DNA from: Microcystis viridis FACHB-1342
GTDB lineage: Bacteria; Cyanobacteriota; Cyanobacteriia; Cyanobacteriales; Microcystaceae
NCBI RefSeq assembly: GCF_014698335.1
Contig: NZ_JACJSV010000010.1
Coordinates: 22,247-86,246, forward strand
DNA length: 64,000 bases
Reading direction: 5' to 3'
Position numbers and translations under genes: made by a program. This document shows, piece by piece, positions 8,929-17,670 of the stretch; position 1 is the stretch's first letter, and every line of letters starts with the position of its first letter. The notes beneath the pieces were generated by a model. It was not told the DNA's origin, ran no database searches, and saw only the letters and a program-made list of their open reading frames with translations.

Positions 8929-11844
8929 ATGAAATATTTAGAAGAATGGCGTGGTAGCGGGGTGGATGCGGAGTTAATCGCTCTCAATGTCACCGGTTTA
9001 GCGGGGTTATCTCCCAGTGAATACCTACTCTACTCCCAAGAATTACCGCGACGCAATGATGGCAGAGTTAGGGATAGTATTCTCAAGCGTTATGAACATA
9101 CCAGTCAAGGCGGTTGGTGGTGTTCAGGAATTGACCTACTAACGGGCAATTATGACTCTTGGGGCTGTTTTAAGCCCGATTTTCCCCGTTTAAGCTTCGA
9201 TAATGCTAAACCGATTAAGTACGAACATCCTCCCCAAACCCCCACGGGAGTCTTTGCTTTGCGGGTTCCCCTGAAAATTTGGCAAAAAGTAGCCCAGCGT
9301 ATCAGTATTAATATTTTAACTGAAGAAGTGGATAATAAGCAAGAGGATCTCGGTTTTTGGTCCTGGGTAATCAAACATCCAGAGATACCTATTTGTCTTA
9401 CGGAAGGAGCGAAAAAAGCGGGGGCATTACTAACAGCAGGTTATGTGACAATTGCTTTACCCGGGATTCACAATGGTTATCGTACTCCCAAGGACGAACT
9501 AGGTAGGAGAATCGGTAAATCTCATCTAATTCCGCAGCTAGAAAAATTAGCTAATTCTGGACGAAAGATTTATCTAGTTTTCGACCAAGAAACTAAACCG
9601 AAAACCCAGCAAGCGGTTAATTTAGCTTTACACAGAATGGGTTATCTATTCACCCAGGCTAACTGTGAGGTAAAGGTGGTTACTTGGGATGCTGCTGACG
9701 GTAAAGGAGTGGATGATTTACTAATCAATCGAGGAGAAGATTACTTTAAACAAGTCTATCAAAAAGCTACCTCTTGGGAGATTTGGAAGGTAGCAAGTTT
9801 AAATAGTTTAACTCTCCCACCTCATCTAGAGTTAAATAGCCGTTACTTGCCAGATATTTCTGTTCCTACATCAGCGCAGTTAATAGCGATTAAATCGGCT
9901 AAAGGTACGGGAAAAACTGAGTTTTTAGCCAAGATAGTTAAACAAGCTATTGCCAATCAACAAAAAGTTTTAGTTATTGGTCATCGGGTGAAACTGGTAG
10001 AGGAGTTGTGTCAACGCTTTGGTTTAAACTATATCAGCAAAATTAGAGATAATCCTGCGGCACAAATTTACGGTTATGGTTTATGTATTGACTCTCTCCA
10101 TCCCCAATCACAAGCTAAATTTAAAGCAGAAGATTGCCAAGGAGCTATCATTATTATCGATGAGATCGAACAGGTTCTATGGCATGGGTTAAATGGGGAT
10201 ACTTGTAAAACTAATCGTGTGGCAATTTTAAAATCCCTAAAGTCCTTGCTGCAAACTGTGGTCAGCAGTGGGGGTAAAGTCCTAGTCGCTGATGCTGATT
10301 TAAGTGATATTTCCCTAGATTATTTAACTTCTTTAGCTGCAATTAAACTAGAAACTTTCTTGATTAGTAACGAGTGGAAACCTAGTTATCAAGAAGCTTG
10401 GCGAGTTTATAACTACTCCGATAATACTCCCCAACGGCTAGTTAATGATTTGGTCAAACATATTAAAGACGGAGGAAAACCCTTTGTTTGTCTATCAGCA
10501 CAAAAATTAACCAGCAAATGGGGAACAATTACCCTAGAATCTTATCTAAAAAAGCAATTTCCTTATAAGAAAGTTCTGCGGATAGACTCAGAGTCATTGC
10601 AAGATTCTAGTCACGCTGCCTATCAAGCGATTGGCAATTTAAATCAGTTGTTACTTAACTATGATATAGTTCTAGCTAGTCCCGCGATCGAAACGGGAAT
10701 TAGTATTGATATTCAGCAACACTTTTCCTCGGTTTGGTGTTTAGCACAGGGGATTCAGAATCCCACTTCTATCGCTCAATTTTTAGGAAGAATTAGAGAG
10801 AATATTCCTCGTTATATTTGGTCAGCAGTGTACGGATTTAATCAGGTGGGCAATGGATCCACTTCTATCCCCAAACTTCTCACCTCTGGACACCGATTAA
10901 CCGAGGTTAATATTCGCTTACTACACCAATCAGATTTAGAATCTCTGGAGGATTTAGATACAACTTTTCAAGCGGAATCTCTCCTCTGTTGGGCAAAAAT
11001 GGCCGTAAGAGTCAATGCTTATATGCTTAATTATCGTCAGTCAATTCTAGGGATTTTACAAGCAGAAGGTCATAGAATTAAAGAACGAAATCAGGAAGAA
11101 GAACTAGACATAACTAATCAGTTAACGGAAGCAATTGAAGAAATTATGGAACATAATTATCGTTCTGAATGCGAGGCAATTGCCAGCGCAGCCGAGATAA
11201 CGGAATCAGAGTGTCGTCTGCTAAAAAAACAGTTAGTTAAGTCAGTAAAAGAAAGGAGAATTATCAGGAAATATGACCTATACAAACGCTATGGAATCCC
11301 CGTCACACCACAATTAGTAATTAAAGATGATCAAGGATGGTATCAAGAACTACGCTTACATTACTTTTTGACAATTGGGCGACAATTTTTGTGTGATCGA
11401 GATGCTTTAATTGCGCGTAAACTGATAGAATCAGGTCACGGAAGTTTATTTATTCCCGATTTTAATAGTAGTCAATTAGGAGTGATTATCGGGACGTTAG
11501 AATTGTTGGGAATTCCCGTATTATTAGCTAATCCTGAAAGAGAATTAAATAATCATGATGCCGATTTACAAAAAATGGCGGAAATTGCCATTAAAAACCG
11601 TAACGAGATTAAAACTATCACCAAGATTAACCTCGCTAATACTTCCCGTCCTCTGACGATTATTCGTAATTTTTTAAACTTGTTAGGTTATGAATTAACT
11701 GACAAGGGCAGCCAGAGAATTGCTAAAAAATCTCTAAAAGTTTATCAGATTGTTGCACCTTATGACGGTAGAGAACAAGTGTTTCAACAATGGTTATTTA
11801 GAGACGAAAAATGTGCGGGAAGTTCCGAGTTTTGGTATGAATAA
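8929..11844 (+). CDS. Plasmid replication protein, CyRepA1 family (DUF3854 plus helicase-like ATPase)
   Basis: A 971-residue protein with the CyRepA1 layout. A DUF3854/TOPRIM-like primase region comes first (about 130-290; LTEGAKKAGALL near 157, later YLVFDQE). A P-loop ATPase/helicase core follows with Walker A SAKGTGKTEF (about 322-331), Walker B IIIIDEIEQ (about 407-415) and a late QFLGRIREN arginine-rich motif typical of helicase motif VI. Members initiate replication of cyanobacterial plasmids. Here the gene sits among core chromosomal genes and has no visible partition genes, so it may come from an integrated plasmid. The start at 8929 follows AGAGGACAAGG. Confidence 0.8.
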   Translation: MKYLEEWRGSGVDAELIALNVTGLAGLSPSEYLLYSQELPRRNDGRVRDSILKRYEHTSQGGWWCSGIDLLTGNYDSWGCFKPDFPRLSFDNAKPIKYEHPPQTPTGVFALRVPLKIWQKVAQRISINILTEEVDNKQEDLGFWSWVIKHPEIPICLTEGAKKAGALLTAGYVTIALPGIHNGYRTPKDELGRRIGKSHLIPQLEKLANSGRKIYLVFDQETKPKTQQAVNLALHRMGYLFTQANCEVKVVTWDAADGKGVDDLLINRGEDYFKQVYQKATSWEIWKVASLNSLTLPPHLELNSRYLPDISVPTSAQLIAIKSAKGTGKTEFLAKIVKQAIANQQKVLVIGHRVKLVEELCQRFGLNYISKIRDNPAAQIYGYGLCIDSLHPQSQAKFKAEDCQGAIIIIDEIEQVLWHGLNGDTCKTNRVAILKSLKSLLQTVVSSGGKVLVADADLSDISLDYLTSLAAIKLETFLISNEWKPSYQEAWRVYNYSDNTPQRLVNDLVKHIKDGGKPFVCLSAQKLTSKWGTITLESYLKKQFPYKKVLRIDSESLQDSSHAAYQAIGNLNQLLLNYDIVLASPAIETGISIDIQQHFSSVWCLAQGIQNPTSIAQFLGRIRENIPRYIWSAVYGFNQVGNGSTSIPKLLTSGHRLTEVNIRLLHQSDLESLEDLDTTFQAESLLCWAKMAVRVNAYMLNYRQSILGILQAEGHRIKERNQEEELDITNQLTEAIEEIMEHNYRSECEAIASAAEITESECRLLKKQLVKSVKERRIIRKYDLYKRYGIPVTPQLVIKDDQGWYQELRLHYFLTIGRQFLCDRDALIARKLIESGHGSLFIPDFNSSQLGVIIGTLELLGIPVLLANPERELNNHDADLQKMAEIAIKNRNEIKTITKINLANTSRPLTIIRNFLNLLGYELTDKGSQRIAKKSLKVYQIVAPYDGREQVFQQWLFRDEKCAGSSEFWYE

Positions 11845-11852
11845 GGTTCTTA

Positions 11853-11968
11853 TACCAATTCTCCAAAGTCTGACTACAGAAGTTTAATCCCCCTAAATCC
11901 CCCTTAAAAAGGGGAACTTAAAGGGGGATTTAAATTCGATGTGTAGTTTTCATTTAGAGAAATGGTAT
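11853..11968. mobile_element. MITE, 116 bp, TA target duplication (IS630/Tc1-type)
   Basis: Ends TACCAATTCTC and GAGAAATGGTAT form terminal inverted repeats flanked by TA on both sides (11851-52, 11969-70). The centre holds the palindromic CCCCCTTAAAAAGGGG-type sequence common in Microcystis repeats. The same 116-bp element, inverted, is present at 32272-32582 once its own insert is removed. It lies just after the CyRepA1 stop. Confidence 0.85.
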
Positions 11969-12083
11969 TAGGGACTTGTTATACAAATAATTAACCTTAT
12001 ATCTTGTGAAAAAATTAAGATCGATGTCGGCTGTATTAGCGCAGCTTGATGCAGATTAAATTGTTAATTTTGCCACAATACAA

Positions 12084-12174
12084 GGCGTTGCTGAATCAAG
12101 CTATGAATGCCAACCGTGCCATCCTATCTAAAAGTTAGTTTGCCAGAAGCTTCCTATCTCAAATCAGCAACACC
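12084..12174. mobile_element. Short inverted-repeat element (GGCGTTGCTGAATC ends)
   Basis: A 91-bp segment starts GGCGTTGCTGAATCAAG and ends AAATCAGCAACACC, the near-complement of the start. A related element with the same inner sequence (CTGAATCAAG..ATGAATAC) is at 30459-30576. It cannot encode a transposase and is likely an insertion-sequence derivative. Confidence 0.65.
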
Positions 12175-12260
12175 AACTCCTGCAAACCGACACCGACACC
12201 CACCCCCAAACCACCGGACAAAACAGCGATCGAAACGAGATTAAATCCAGTTAATAGAGT

Positions 12261-12911
12261 TTAGACTTGATAGGGATTACCCAAGCGATCCACAAAAACA
12301 TTGTAATCTAAAGGTAAACGCCCCGGATTAAGCCGAGGTTCCGCCGCGTAACCGATGGGAACGACAACAGCGATCGCCAGATCGGGATGATCGGCAGCAC
12401 CGATCACCGCTTTTACCTTGTCCTCGATCCAACCGTTGAGAAAACAACTAGATAAACCGAGACTTTCGGCAGCTAAAACCAGATGAGTAGCGGCGATCAT
12501 GGCATCTTTAATCGCGTATTCCCGGGTTTTTTCGCCCAAATCCTTTTGAAATCCCGGGATTGCCTGTTTAAAATATTTTACCGTGCCTTCGCTCCAGGCA
12601 CCTGTACTGAGAGCCTGTTCATAGATAGGAGTTAGCTCTCCTCCTCCTGCGGCAGCATCGGCAGCGAAAACAAAAGTAACTGGTGCTTGGATAATTTGCT
12701 TTTGTCCCCAAGCGGCCTCGGCTAAAGCGGCCTTTTGTGCCTCATCTTGTACTAAAATAATTCGCCAATCTTGGATGTTGAAACTACTAGGTGCAGCAAC
12801 GGTTAATTCTACCAGGGTTTTCAGCAGTTCTGGGGCGATCGGATCGGTGGTAAAATTTTTAATAGAACGACGTTGATTAATCGCCGTGGGAACATCGAGA
12901 GGCAAGGTCAT
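12261..12911 (-). CDS. Nitroreductase family FMN-dependent oxidoreductase
   Basis: A 216-residue protein of the nitroreductase superfamily, which uses FMN and NAD(P)H to reduce nitro compounds, quinones or flavins; the substrate here is unknown. Family marks are the N-terminal RRSIKNF FMN-phosphate motif (about 14-20), the AAPSSFNIQDWRI block (about 39-51), and the C-terminal GLSSCFLNGW and VPIGYAAE segments. Length is normal for the family. It is transcribed alone, divergent from the phosphatase gene at 13118. Confidence 0.9.
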   Translation of the reverse strand: MTLPLDVPTAINQRRSIKNFTTDPIAPELLKTLVELTVAAPSSFNIQDWRIILVQDEAQKAALAEAAWGQKQIIQAPVTFVFAADAAAGGGELTPIYEQALSTGAWSEGTVKYFKQAIPGFQKDLGEKTREYAIKDAMIAATHLVLAAESLGLSSCFLNGWIEDKVKAVIGAADHPDLAIAVVVPIGYAAEPRLNPGRLPLDYNVFVDRLGNPYQV

Positions 12912-13085
12912 AAAGTCAATGGATCAAGTTAAATACTTCTAATTATTATAAGGTCAAGCTATCAGCCTCAGTCTTAGGTGTGAAAAAACAGAAATAGTAA
13001 AACATCAGGGTTAAATTGTGGCAGTCAGGAAAAGATCGACTATACTGTTAAACTTAAACAGGTCATAACCCAATGACCATCTAGC

Positions 13086-13091
13086 TATAAT
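13086..13091 (+). promoter_or_regulatory. Likely -10 box of the GAF/SpoIIE phosphatase gene
   Basis: TATAAT lies 27 bp before the ATG at 13118. The matching -35 is poor, so an activator or alternative sigma factor may be needed. Confidence 0.45.
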
Positions 13092-13117
13092 CATGTCACC
13101 GCCACAAAAATCATTTT

Positions 13118-14542
13118 ATGCTTTCTGAGCCGGAACCGAGGGACACTCTCACCACTGCCACCGTCAATATGGGCGATCAAAGTGCCGATATTAAGCCAAT
13201 TTTAGCCTTAAAAGAGTTGGTCGCCAGTTTATATCGTGAACAAAACAAAGTTCAAAATCTCTTAAGTTCCCTCGGTTTTGCCCTGCGGAGTTTCAATAAT
13301 TTAAACCAATTCCTCGATCTTACCCCCTTGATGGCCGCACGAGTGGCAGACGCGGAGGGAGGGGCGTTGATTTTGAGTAAAAATAACGGTCAAGTGGCGC
13401 TTGATCAACTGTATTGCCAAGATAATCAAATTAATGGGGAACTACGCCGACAATTAGAGGCAATTATCCGACAATTAAACCAAGAAACGCCACTTGAGAA
13501 TAAAAATAGTCGATCGCTTCTCGATAGTCTCGACCATCAAATCCGGCAAACTCTCGGACAGGGTACGCAGATTTATAGTACACCAGTTTTGGTAAAAAAT
13601 AGTGAGCGGGGACGTTTATACGTTTTCAGTCGCGATCCCGATTATGGTTGGACACCCACCCGTCGTAAACTGTTGCAGCTAGTGGCCGATCAAACGGCGG
13701 TAGCTATAGCTAATAATGAATTAACGATCGAATTACGGGCCAAGGAACGTCAGGATCGAGAGTTAGAAATCGCTTCCGAAATCCAAAATCGTCTTTTACC
13801 CCGGCAATGTCCGAAAATTCAGGGGGTAGAATTGGCAGCCCACTGCAAAACGGCTAATCGCGTTGGTGGCGATTATTATGATTTTATCCCCTGCAACTAC
13901 GATCAATTTAAACCGGCAACGGAGGCAGAAAGGGAAGCTAGTACCGCTCCTTGGAGTATAGTCATCGGTGATGTCATGGGAAAAGGTGTCCCAGCAGGAT
14001 TATTGATGACCATGACCCGGGGAATGTTGCGAGCGGAAGTGTTAAATCGTCACTCCCCGGCCCAGATTTTGCGTCATCTCAATCGGGTTATGTATGCCGA
14101 TCTCGATAATTCTCATCGTTTCGTGACATTATTTTATTCCGAGTATGATCCCCTGACGCAGCGTCTTGGCTACAGTAATGCTGCCCATTATCCCACCCTC
14201 TGGTGGCGGGCTAAAACGGCAGAGTTAGAGTCTCTTGACACGGAAGGGACATTAGTTGGTTTAGAGGCCGATTCTATCTATGATGATGCCCAAGTGCAAT
14301 TAGAAGCGGGAGATACGCTGATCTATTATACCGATGGCTTTACCGATGCAGTCAACTCGAAAGGGGAAAGATTTGATCAGAAAAATTGGCTATCGGCAGT
14401 TAAAGAAGCCTGTCAACAGTACAACGATCCTGAACAGATTCTAAAATATTTATTTGGAAAAGTGGACGCTTTTACTGGGTTAGGAAATGACAGTAGTGAC
14501 GATATGACTTTAGTAGTTATGCGAGTGAAATCGGAGGAATAA
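13118..14542 (+). CDS. GAF domain-containing PP2C/SpoIIE (RsbU-type) protein phosphatase
   Basis: A 474-residue signalling protein. Residues about 40-195 form a GAF-like sensor domain, followed by a helical linker (ELRAKERQDRELEIASEIQNR, about 205-225) and a SpoIIE/PP2C serine phosphatase domain. Metal-binding motifs are seen as GGDYYDF, VIGDVMGKGVPAGLLM, YYTDGFTDA and NDSSDDMTL. RsbU-type enzymes act on anti-sigma antagonists in partner-switch pathways; no such partner gene lies next to it, so the target is unknown. No membrane segment is visible, so it should be cytosolic. Confidence 0.92.
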   Translation: MLSEPEPRDTLTTATVNMGDQSADIKPILALKELVASLYREQNKVQNLLSSLGFALRSFNNLNQFLDLTPLMAARVADAEGGALILSKNNGQVALDQLYCQDNQINGELRRQLEAIIRQLNQETPLENKNSRSLLDSLDHQIRQTLGQGTQIYSTPVLVKNSERGRLYVFSRDPDYGWTPTRRKLLQLVADQTAVAIANNELTIELRAKERQDRELEIASEIQNRLLPRQCPKIQGVELAAHCKTANRVGGDYYDFIPCNYDQFKPATEAEREASTAPWSIVIGDVMGKGVPAGLLMTMTRGMLRAEVLNRHSPAQILRHLNRVMYADLDNSHRFVTLFYSEYDPLTQRLGYSNAAHYPTLWWRAKTAELESLDTEGTLVGLEADSIYDDAQVQLEAGDTLIYYTDGFTDAVNSKGERFDQKNWLSAVKEACQQYNDPEQILKYLFGKVDAFTGLGNDSSDDMTLVVMRVKSEE

Positions 14543-14570
14543 ATCATCACTTCCTAGCTCGTAAATTAGC

Positions 14571-15812
14571 TTAATCCTGCTCTTGCCAAGGAGCGAATAA
14601 AGGCAATAACGCTAACCCGGGTAAAGCGGCAATTACCGTGATTAAAAAGAACCACTGCCAACCGATCGCCGCTGCTAAAACTCCGGCGGGAGCGACTAAA
14701 ATATCGCGACTAAAAGCCATTAAACTCGATAAGAGGGCGTACTGAGTAGCAGTAAAACGAGCATTACAAAGACTCATTAAAAAAGCCACAAAAGCGGCAG
14801 TACCTAGACCGCTGCAGAAGTTTTCAATATTAATAGCTAAGACCATAAAAGGATAATTTTGCCCTAAATTTGCTAAAATAAAATAGGCTAAATTACTAAT
14901 AGCTTGCAAGCCGCCAAAAATCCAGAGCGATCGATTAATTCCCCAACGACTTAACAGGGAACCACCTAATAAAACTCCCACCATAGTTGCTATCATGCCC
15001 ATACCGCCTTGTATCGCCCCGATAGCGGTTTGACTGAAACCAGTTTTTAAAAGAAAAGGAGTCACCATATTATTAACTAAAGCATCCCCTAAACGATAGA
15101 GAACAATAAAGGCGAGAATACCGATTCCTTGACCTATTTGATAGCGTTGAAAAAACTCCCAGAAAGGCAACCAAACCGCCTCTAAAAGGGTTTGGGGAGT
15201 ATCATCTCTAGGGGGAGTAGCTGGGGCGAAAAAAGACCAAATAATCGTTAAAGCCATCAATCCAGCTAGGAAAAGATAGACAAGGGGCCAGGGAAAGTGA
15301 TCGGCTAAAATTAAAGCGATCGAACCAGTTAAAATTAAAGCCAAACGATAACCTAAAACCCCGATCGCCACCCCAGCACCCATCTCCCATTTTTCTAAAA
15401 TATCTGTGCGATAGGCATCGTAGGCAATATCTTGAGTGGCACTAAAAAAGGCGATCAGTAGAGCATTAATTGCCAATAATTCCAAAGATTGTTTTGGTTG
15501 TTGAAAAGCCATGGCTGCAATCGCTAAAGTTAGACAAATTTGAGCGATTAAAATCCAACCGCGACGACGACCAAGCAGCGGGGGAAGATAGCGATCGAGT
15601 AAGGGAGACCAAAGAAATTTAAGAGAGTAGGGGAGAGCGACTAAACTAAATAAACCGATCGATTTCAGATCAACTCCTTCGGTGGTCATCCAAGCTTGCA
15701 GGGTGCGACTGGTGAGCAATAAGGGTAATCCAGAAGCAAAACCTAAGAATAACAAAGCCGCCATTTTTTGACTGCGGAACACTTGCAAATAAGCGGAAAT
15801 TTCCTTGATCAT
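14571..15812 (-). CDS. MFS permease, AmpG (muropeptide transporter)-like
   Basis: A 413-residue membrane protein with about 12 hydrophobic segments. The opening FLGFASGLPLLLTSRTLQAWM and the following FLWSPLLDRY, RRRGWILIAQ and FFSATQDIAYDAYRTDIL blocks are hallmarks of the AmpG branch of the major facilitator superfamily. AmpG carries anhydro-muropeptides from the periplasm into the cell for wall recycling. Convergent with the phosphatase gene; the two stops are 28 bp apart. The precise substrate is inferred from family membership. Confidence 0.85.
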   Translation of the reverse strand: MIKEISAYLQVFRSQKMAALLFLGFASGLPLLLTSRTLQAWMTTEGVDLKSIGLFSLVALPYSLKFLWSPLLDRYLPPLLGRRRGWILIAQICLTLAIAAMAFQQPKQSLELLAINALLIAFFSATQDIAYDAYRTDILEKWEMGAGVAIGVLGYRLALILTGSIALILADHFPWPLVYLFLAGLMALTIIWSFFAPATPPRDDTPQTLLEAVWLPFWEFFQRYQIGQGIGILAFIVLYRLGDALVNNMVTPFLLKTGFSQTAIGAIQGGMGMIATMVGVLLGGSLLSRWGINRSLWIFGGLQAISNLAYFILANLGQNYPFMVLAINIENFCSGLGTAAFVAFLMSLCNARFTATQYALLSSLMAFSRDILVAPAGVLAAAIGWQWFFLITVIAALPGLALLPLFAPWQEQD

Positions 15813-16119
15813 AGAGGGGGGTAGGAGGATAGATTAGATTAAAGAATATAGTTAATTGACCCAAAAAGAAAGAAATTAGTTCTGACCGGCATCATTCCAT
15901 CTTAACCATGGCCCGGCGATCAAAAAAAATTCCCGAAAAATAGCGGTCTTTCCCCCAGCCGAGGCTATAGGCAGTAGAATAGATGAGATTTTGATTCAGT
16001 AGTCTTGAAAAATTGCGGTCTTCTCCTTAAGATAGATGCTTGATTCCCCCAACTAGCTCCCATCCCTATTTACCCTTCCTAGATAAGGACCGCCACCCCC
16101 ATCTTCCCTCCCGACTCCT
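15813..16119. other. Intergenic region between divergent permease and GNAT genes
   Basis: About 307 bp. I see no gene, tRNA or recognisable RNA, and no clear inverted-repeat element. It contains two imperfect copies of AAAAATWGCGGTCTT (near 15939 and 16009). Confidence 0.4.
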
Positions 16120-16740
16120 GTGATTAAAGTGGACTCCTGTTTTATCTCATACCTATTGTCTCATCCCTCCGACTCGGAAGCGACCGGTGACACTGCCGCC
16201 ATTACCGTCGAGGTGCGTTTGGCCCAAAGCCAAGATCTCAAAAGCTTGGCGGAGATTATCGCCGATAGTTTTTTCCCCACGGCCAATTATTGGTCTTTTC
16301 TGCGTCCTATCTTTAAATTAGGCATTTACGAGGACTTACGGGGACGATTACGCGGTGATACCCCTTACTATCACTGTCTGGTAGTCAGTCAAACCAGTGT
16401 CACCGCCACGGGTCCTGAGGAAATTATTGTCGCTACGGCGGAAATTGCCTTAAAATCCAGTGCTTTTTTAGCTGTTCCCATTCCTTATATCTCTAATTTA
16501 GCCGTTAGTCCCGATCACCGGCGTGCCGGTCTGGCCCGGAGATTGCTGCTCAAGTGTGAACAGATCGCTAGAGAATGGGGTTTTGAGGAACTTTCCCTCC
16601 ATGTTCTCGATAATAATCTAGCAGCCCAGTCACTCTACTTAAGTAGCGGTTATCGTCTGCAAAAAACCGACGGTTGGTTGAGCAATTGGTTATTTAATCG
16701 ACCACAAAAGTTATTTCTGCACAAAAAAATCAGCCATTGA
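16120..16740 (+). CDS. GNAT family N-acetyltransferase
   Basis: A 206-residue protein with a clear GNAT acetyl-CoA-binding core: ISNLAVSPDHRRAGLARRLL (motif A with the R/Q-x-x-G-x-A loop) followed by CEQIAREWGFEELSLHVLDNNLAAQSLYLSSGY. The N-terminal half contains a 40-residue insertion compared with minimal RimI-type enzymes, with an EDLRGRL segment. The start is GTG at 16120; another in-frame GTG occurs at 16129. No ATG lies upstream in frame, so the start is uncertain. Substrate unknown. Confidence 0.85.
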   Translation: MIKVDSCFISYLLSHPSDSEATGDTAAITVEVRLAQSQDLKSLAEIIADSFFPTANYWSFLRPIFKLGIYEDLRGRLRGDTPYYHCLVVSQTSVTATGPEEIIVATAEIALKSSAFLAVPIPYISNLAVSPDHRRAGLARRLLLKCEQIAREWGFEELSLHVLDNNLAAQSLYLSSGYRLQKTDGWLSNWLFNRPQKLFLHKKISH

Positions 16741-16922
16741 GGAGTCAGGATTCAGGAGTCAGGAGACGGTAATCAGGAGTCAGGATTCAGGAGACAGTAA
16801 TCAGGAGTCAGGAGTCAGGAGATTATTTTTATTTATTCTCCCCATTTCCCCACACCCCACACCCCACACCCCACACCCCACACCCCACACCCCACACCCC
16901 ACACCCTACACCCTACACCCTT
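16741..16922. repeat. Tandem short repeats (AGGAGTCAGGATTC and CACACCC runs)
   Basis: Directly after the GNAT stop are many copies of GGAGTCAGGATTCA, then about ten copies of the heptamer CCCACAC/CCCTACA. The same pair of repeat types recurs at 20285-20470. These are simple tandem repeats typical of Microcystis intergenic regions and probably non-coding. Confidence 0.85.
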
Positions 16923-16928
16923 CGTTAA

Positions 16929-17510
16929 TTAACCGTAATAGGGTGGCTCATTACCCGGTTTCCATTTGATATTACAGCCTAAACTGGGTTTTTGGTCCGT
17001 CGGCACCGGTTGACCGCTTAAAACCTTGTCAATAGCGGCCCGGAGATCTTTGCCTGTCACCGGTACGCCATTACTAGGACGACTATCATCCAATTGACCG
17101 CGATACACTAGAATGCGCTGACTATCAAAGAGGAAAAAATCGGGAGTACAGGCTGCCGTGTAAGCTTTCGCCACTTCTTGGCTTTCGTCATAGCATAAAT
17201 TGAATTTAAAGTCAAGGGTTATCGCCATTTTTTTCAAATTTTCTGGCGAATCATCGGGATATTTCTCCACGTCATTAGAACTAATGGCGAGGATGCCCAG
17301 ATTGGTGTTAGCATAATCGCAACCTAGACGGGTAAGTTCTTCTTGAATGTGTTTAACAAAGGGACAATGTTCACAGAGGAAGATGACTAACAGAGCGGTT
17401 TTAGCCGCAAAGCTGTCCAGAGAAATAGTTTCACCCGAAACCACATCGGGTAAGGCAAAACTGGGAGCTTTTGTCCCCAAATCTAACATTGTGGACTCGG
17501 TGCGTGCCAT
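16929..17510 (-). CDS. Thioredoxin-like/AhpC-TSA domain protein
   Basis: A 193-residue thioredoxin-fold protein of the redoxin (AhpC/TSA, TlpA-like) group. The LGTKAPSFALPDVVSGE opening and FLCEHCPFVKHIQEEL active region are visible; the CEHC pair (about residues 47-50) is in the position of the thioredoxin CxxC. A later CTPDFFLFD holds the cis-proline position. No signal peptide is seen, so it is likely cytosolic. Widely conserved in cyanobacteria; substrate unknown. Confidence 0.85.
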   Translation of the reverse strand: MARTESTMLDLGTKAPSFALPDVVSGETISLDSFAAKTALLVIFLCEHCPFVKHIQEELTRLGCDYANTNLGILAISSNDVEKYPDDSPENLKKMAITLDFKFNLCYDESQEVAKAYTAACTPDFFLFDSQRILVYRGQLDDSRPSNGVPVTGKDLRAAIDKVLSGQPVPTDQKPSLGCNIKWKPGNEPPYYG

Positions 17511-17596
17511 AAAGTTTTTACTCTTTTCTATAGGGAGAACTGAGATTTTTATAACATTTCATGCTTCATCACGCAAATTTAACGCCTTAGACACCA

Positions 17597-17663
17597 TCAG
17601 TGAACAGTAAACAGTAAACAGTGAACTGATAACTGATAACTGATAACTGATAACTGATAACTG
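17597..17663. repeat. GTAAACAGT / AACTGATAACTGAT tandem repeat
   Basis: Consecutive copies of CAGTAAACAGTAAACAG and then about five of ATAACTG lie between the thioredoxin-like gene and glmU. It is the same repeat class as at 2955 and 46737. Confidence 0.8.
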
Positions 17664-17670
17664 CCATAAC

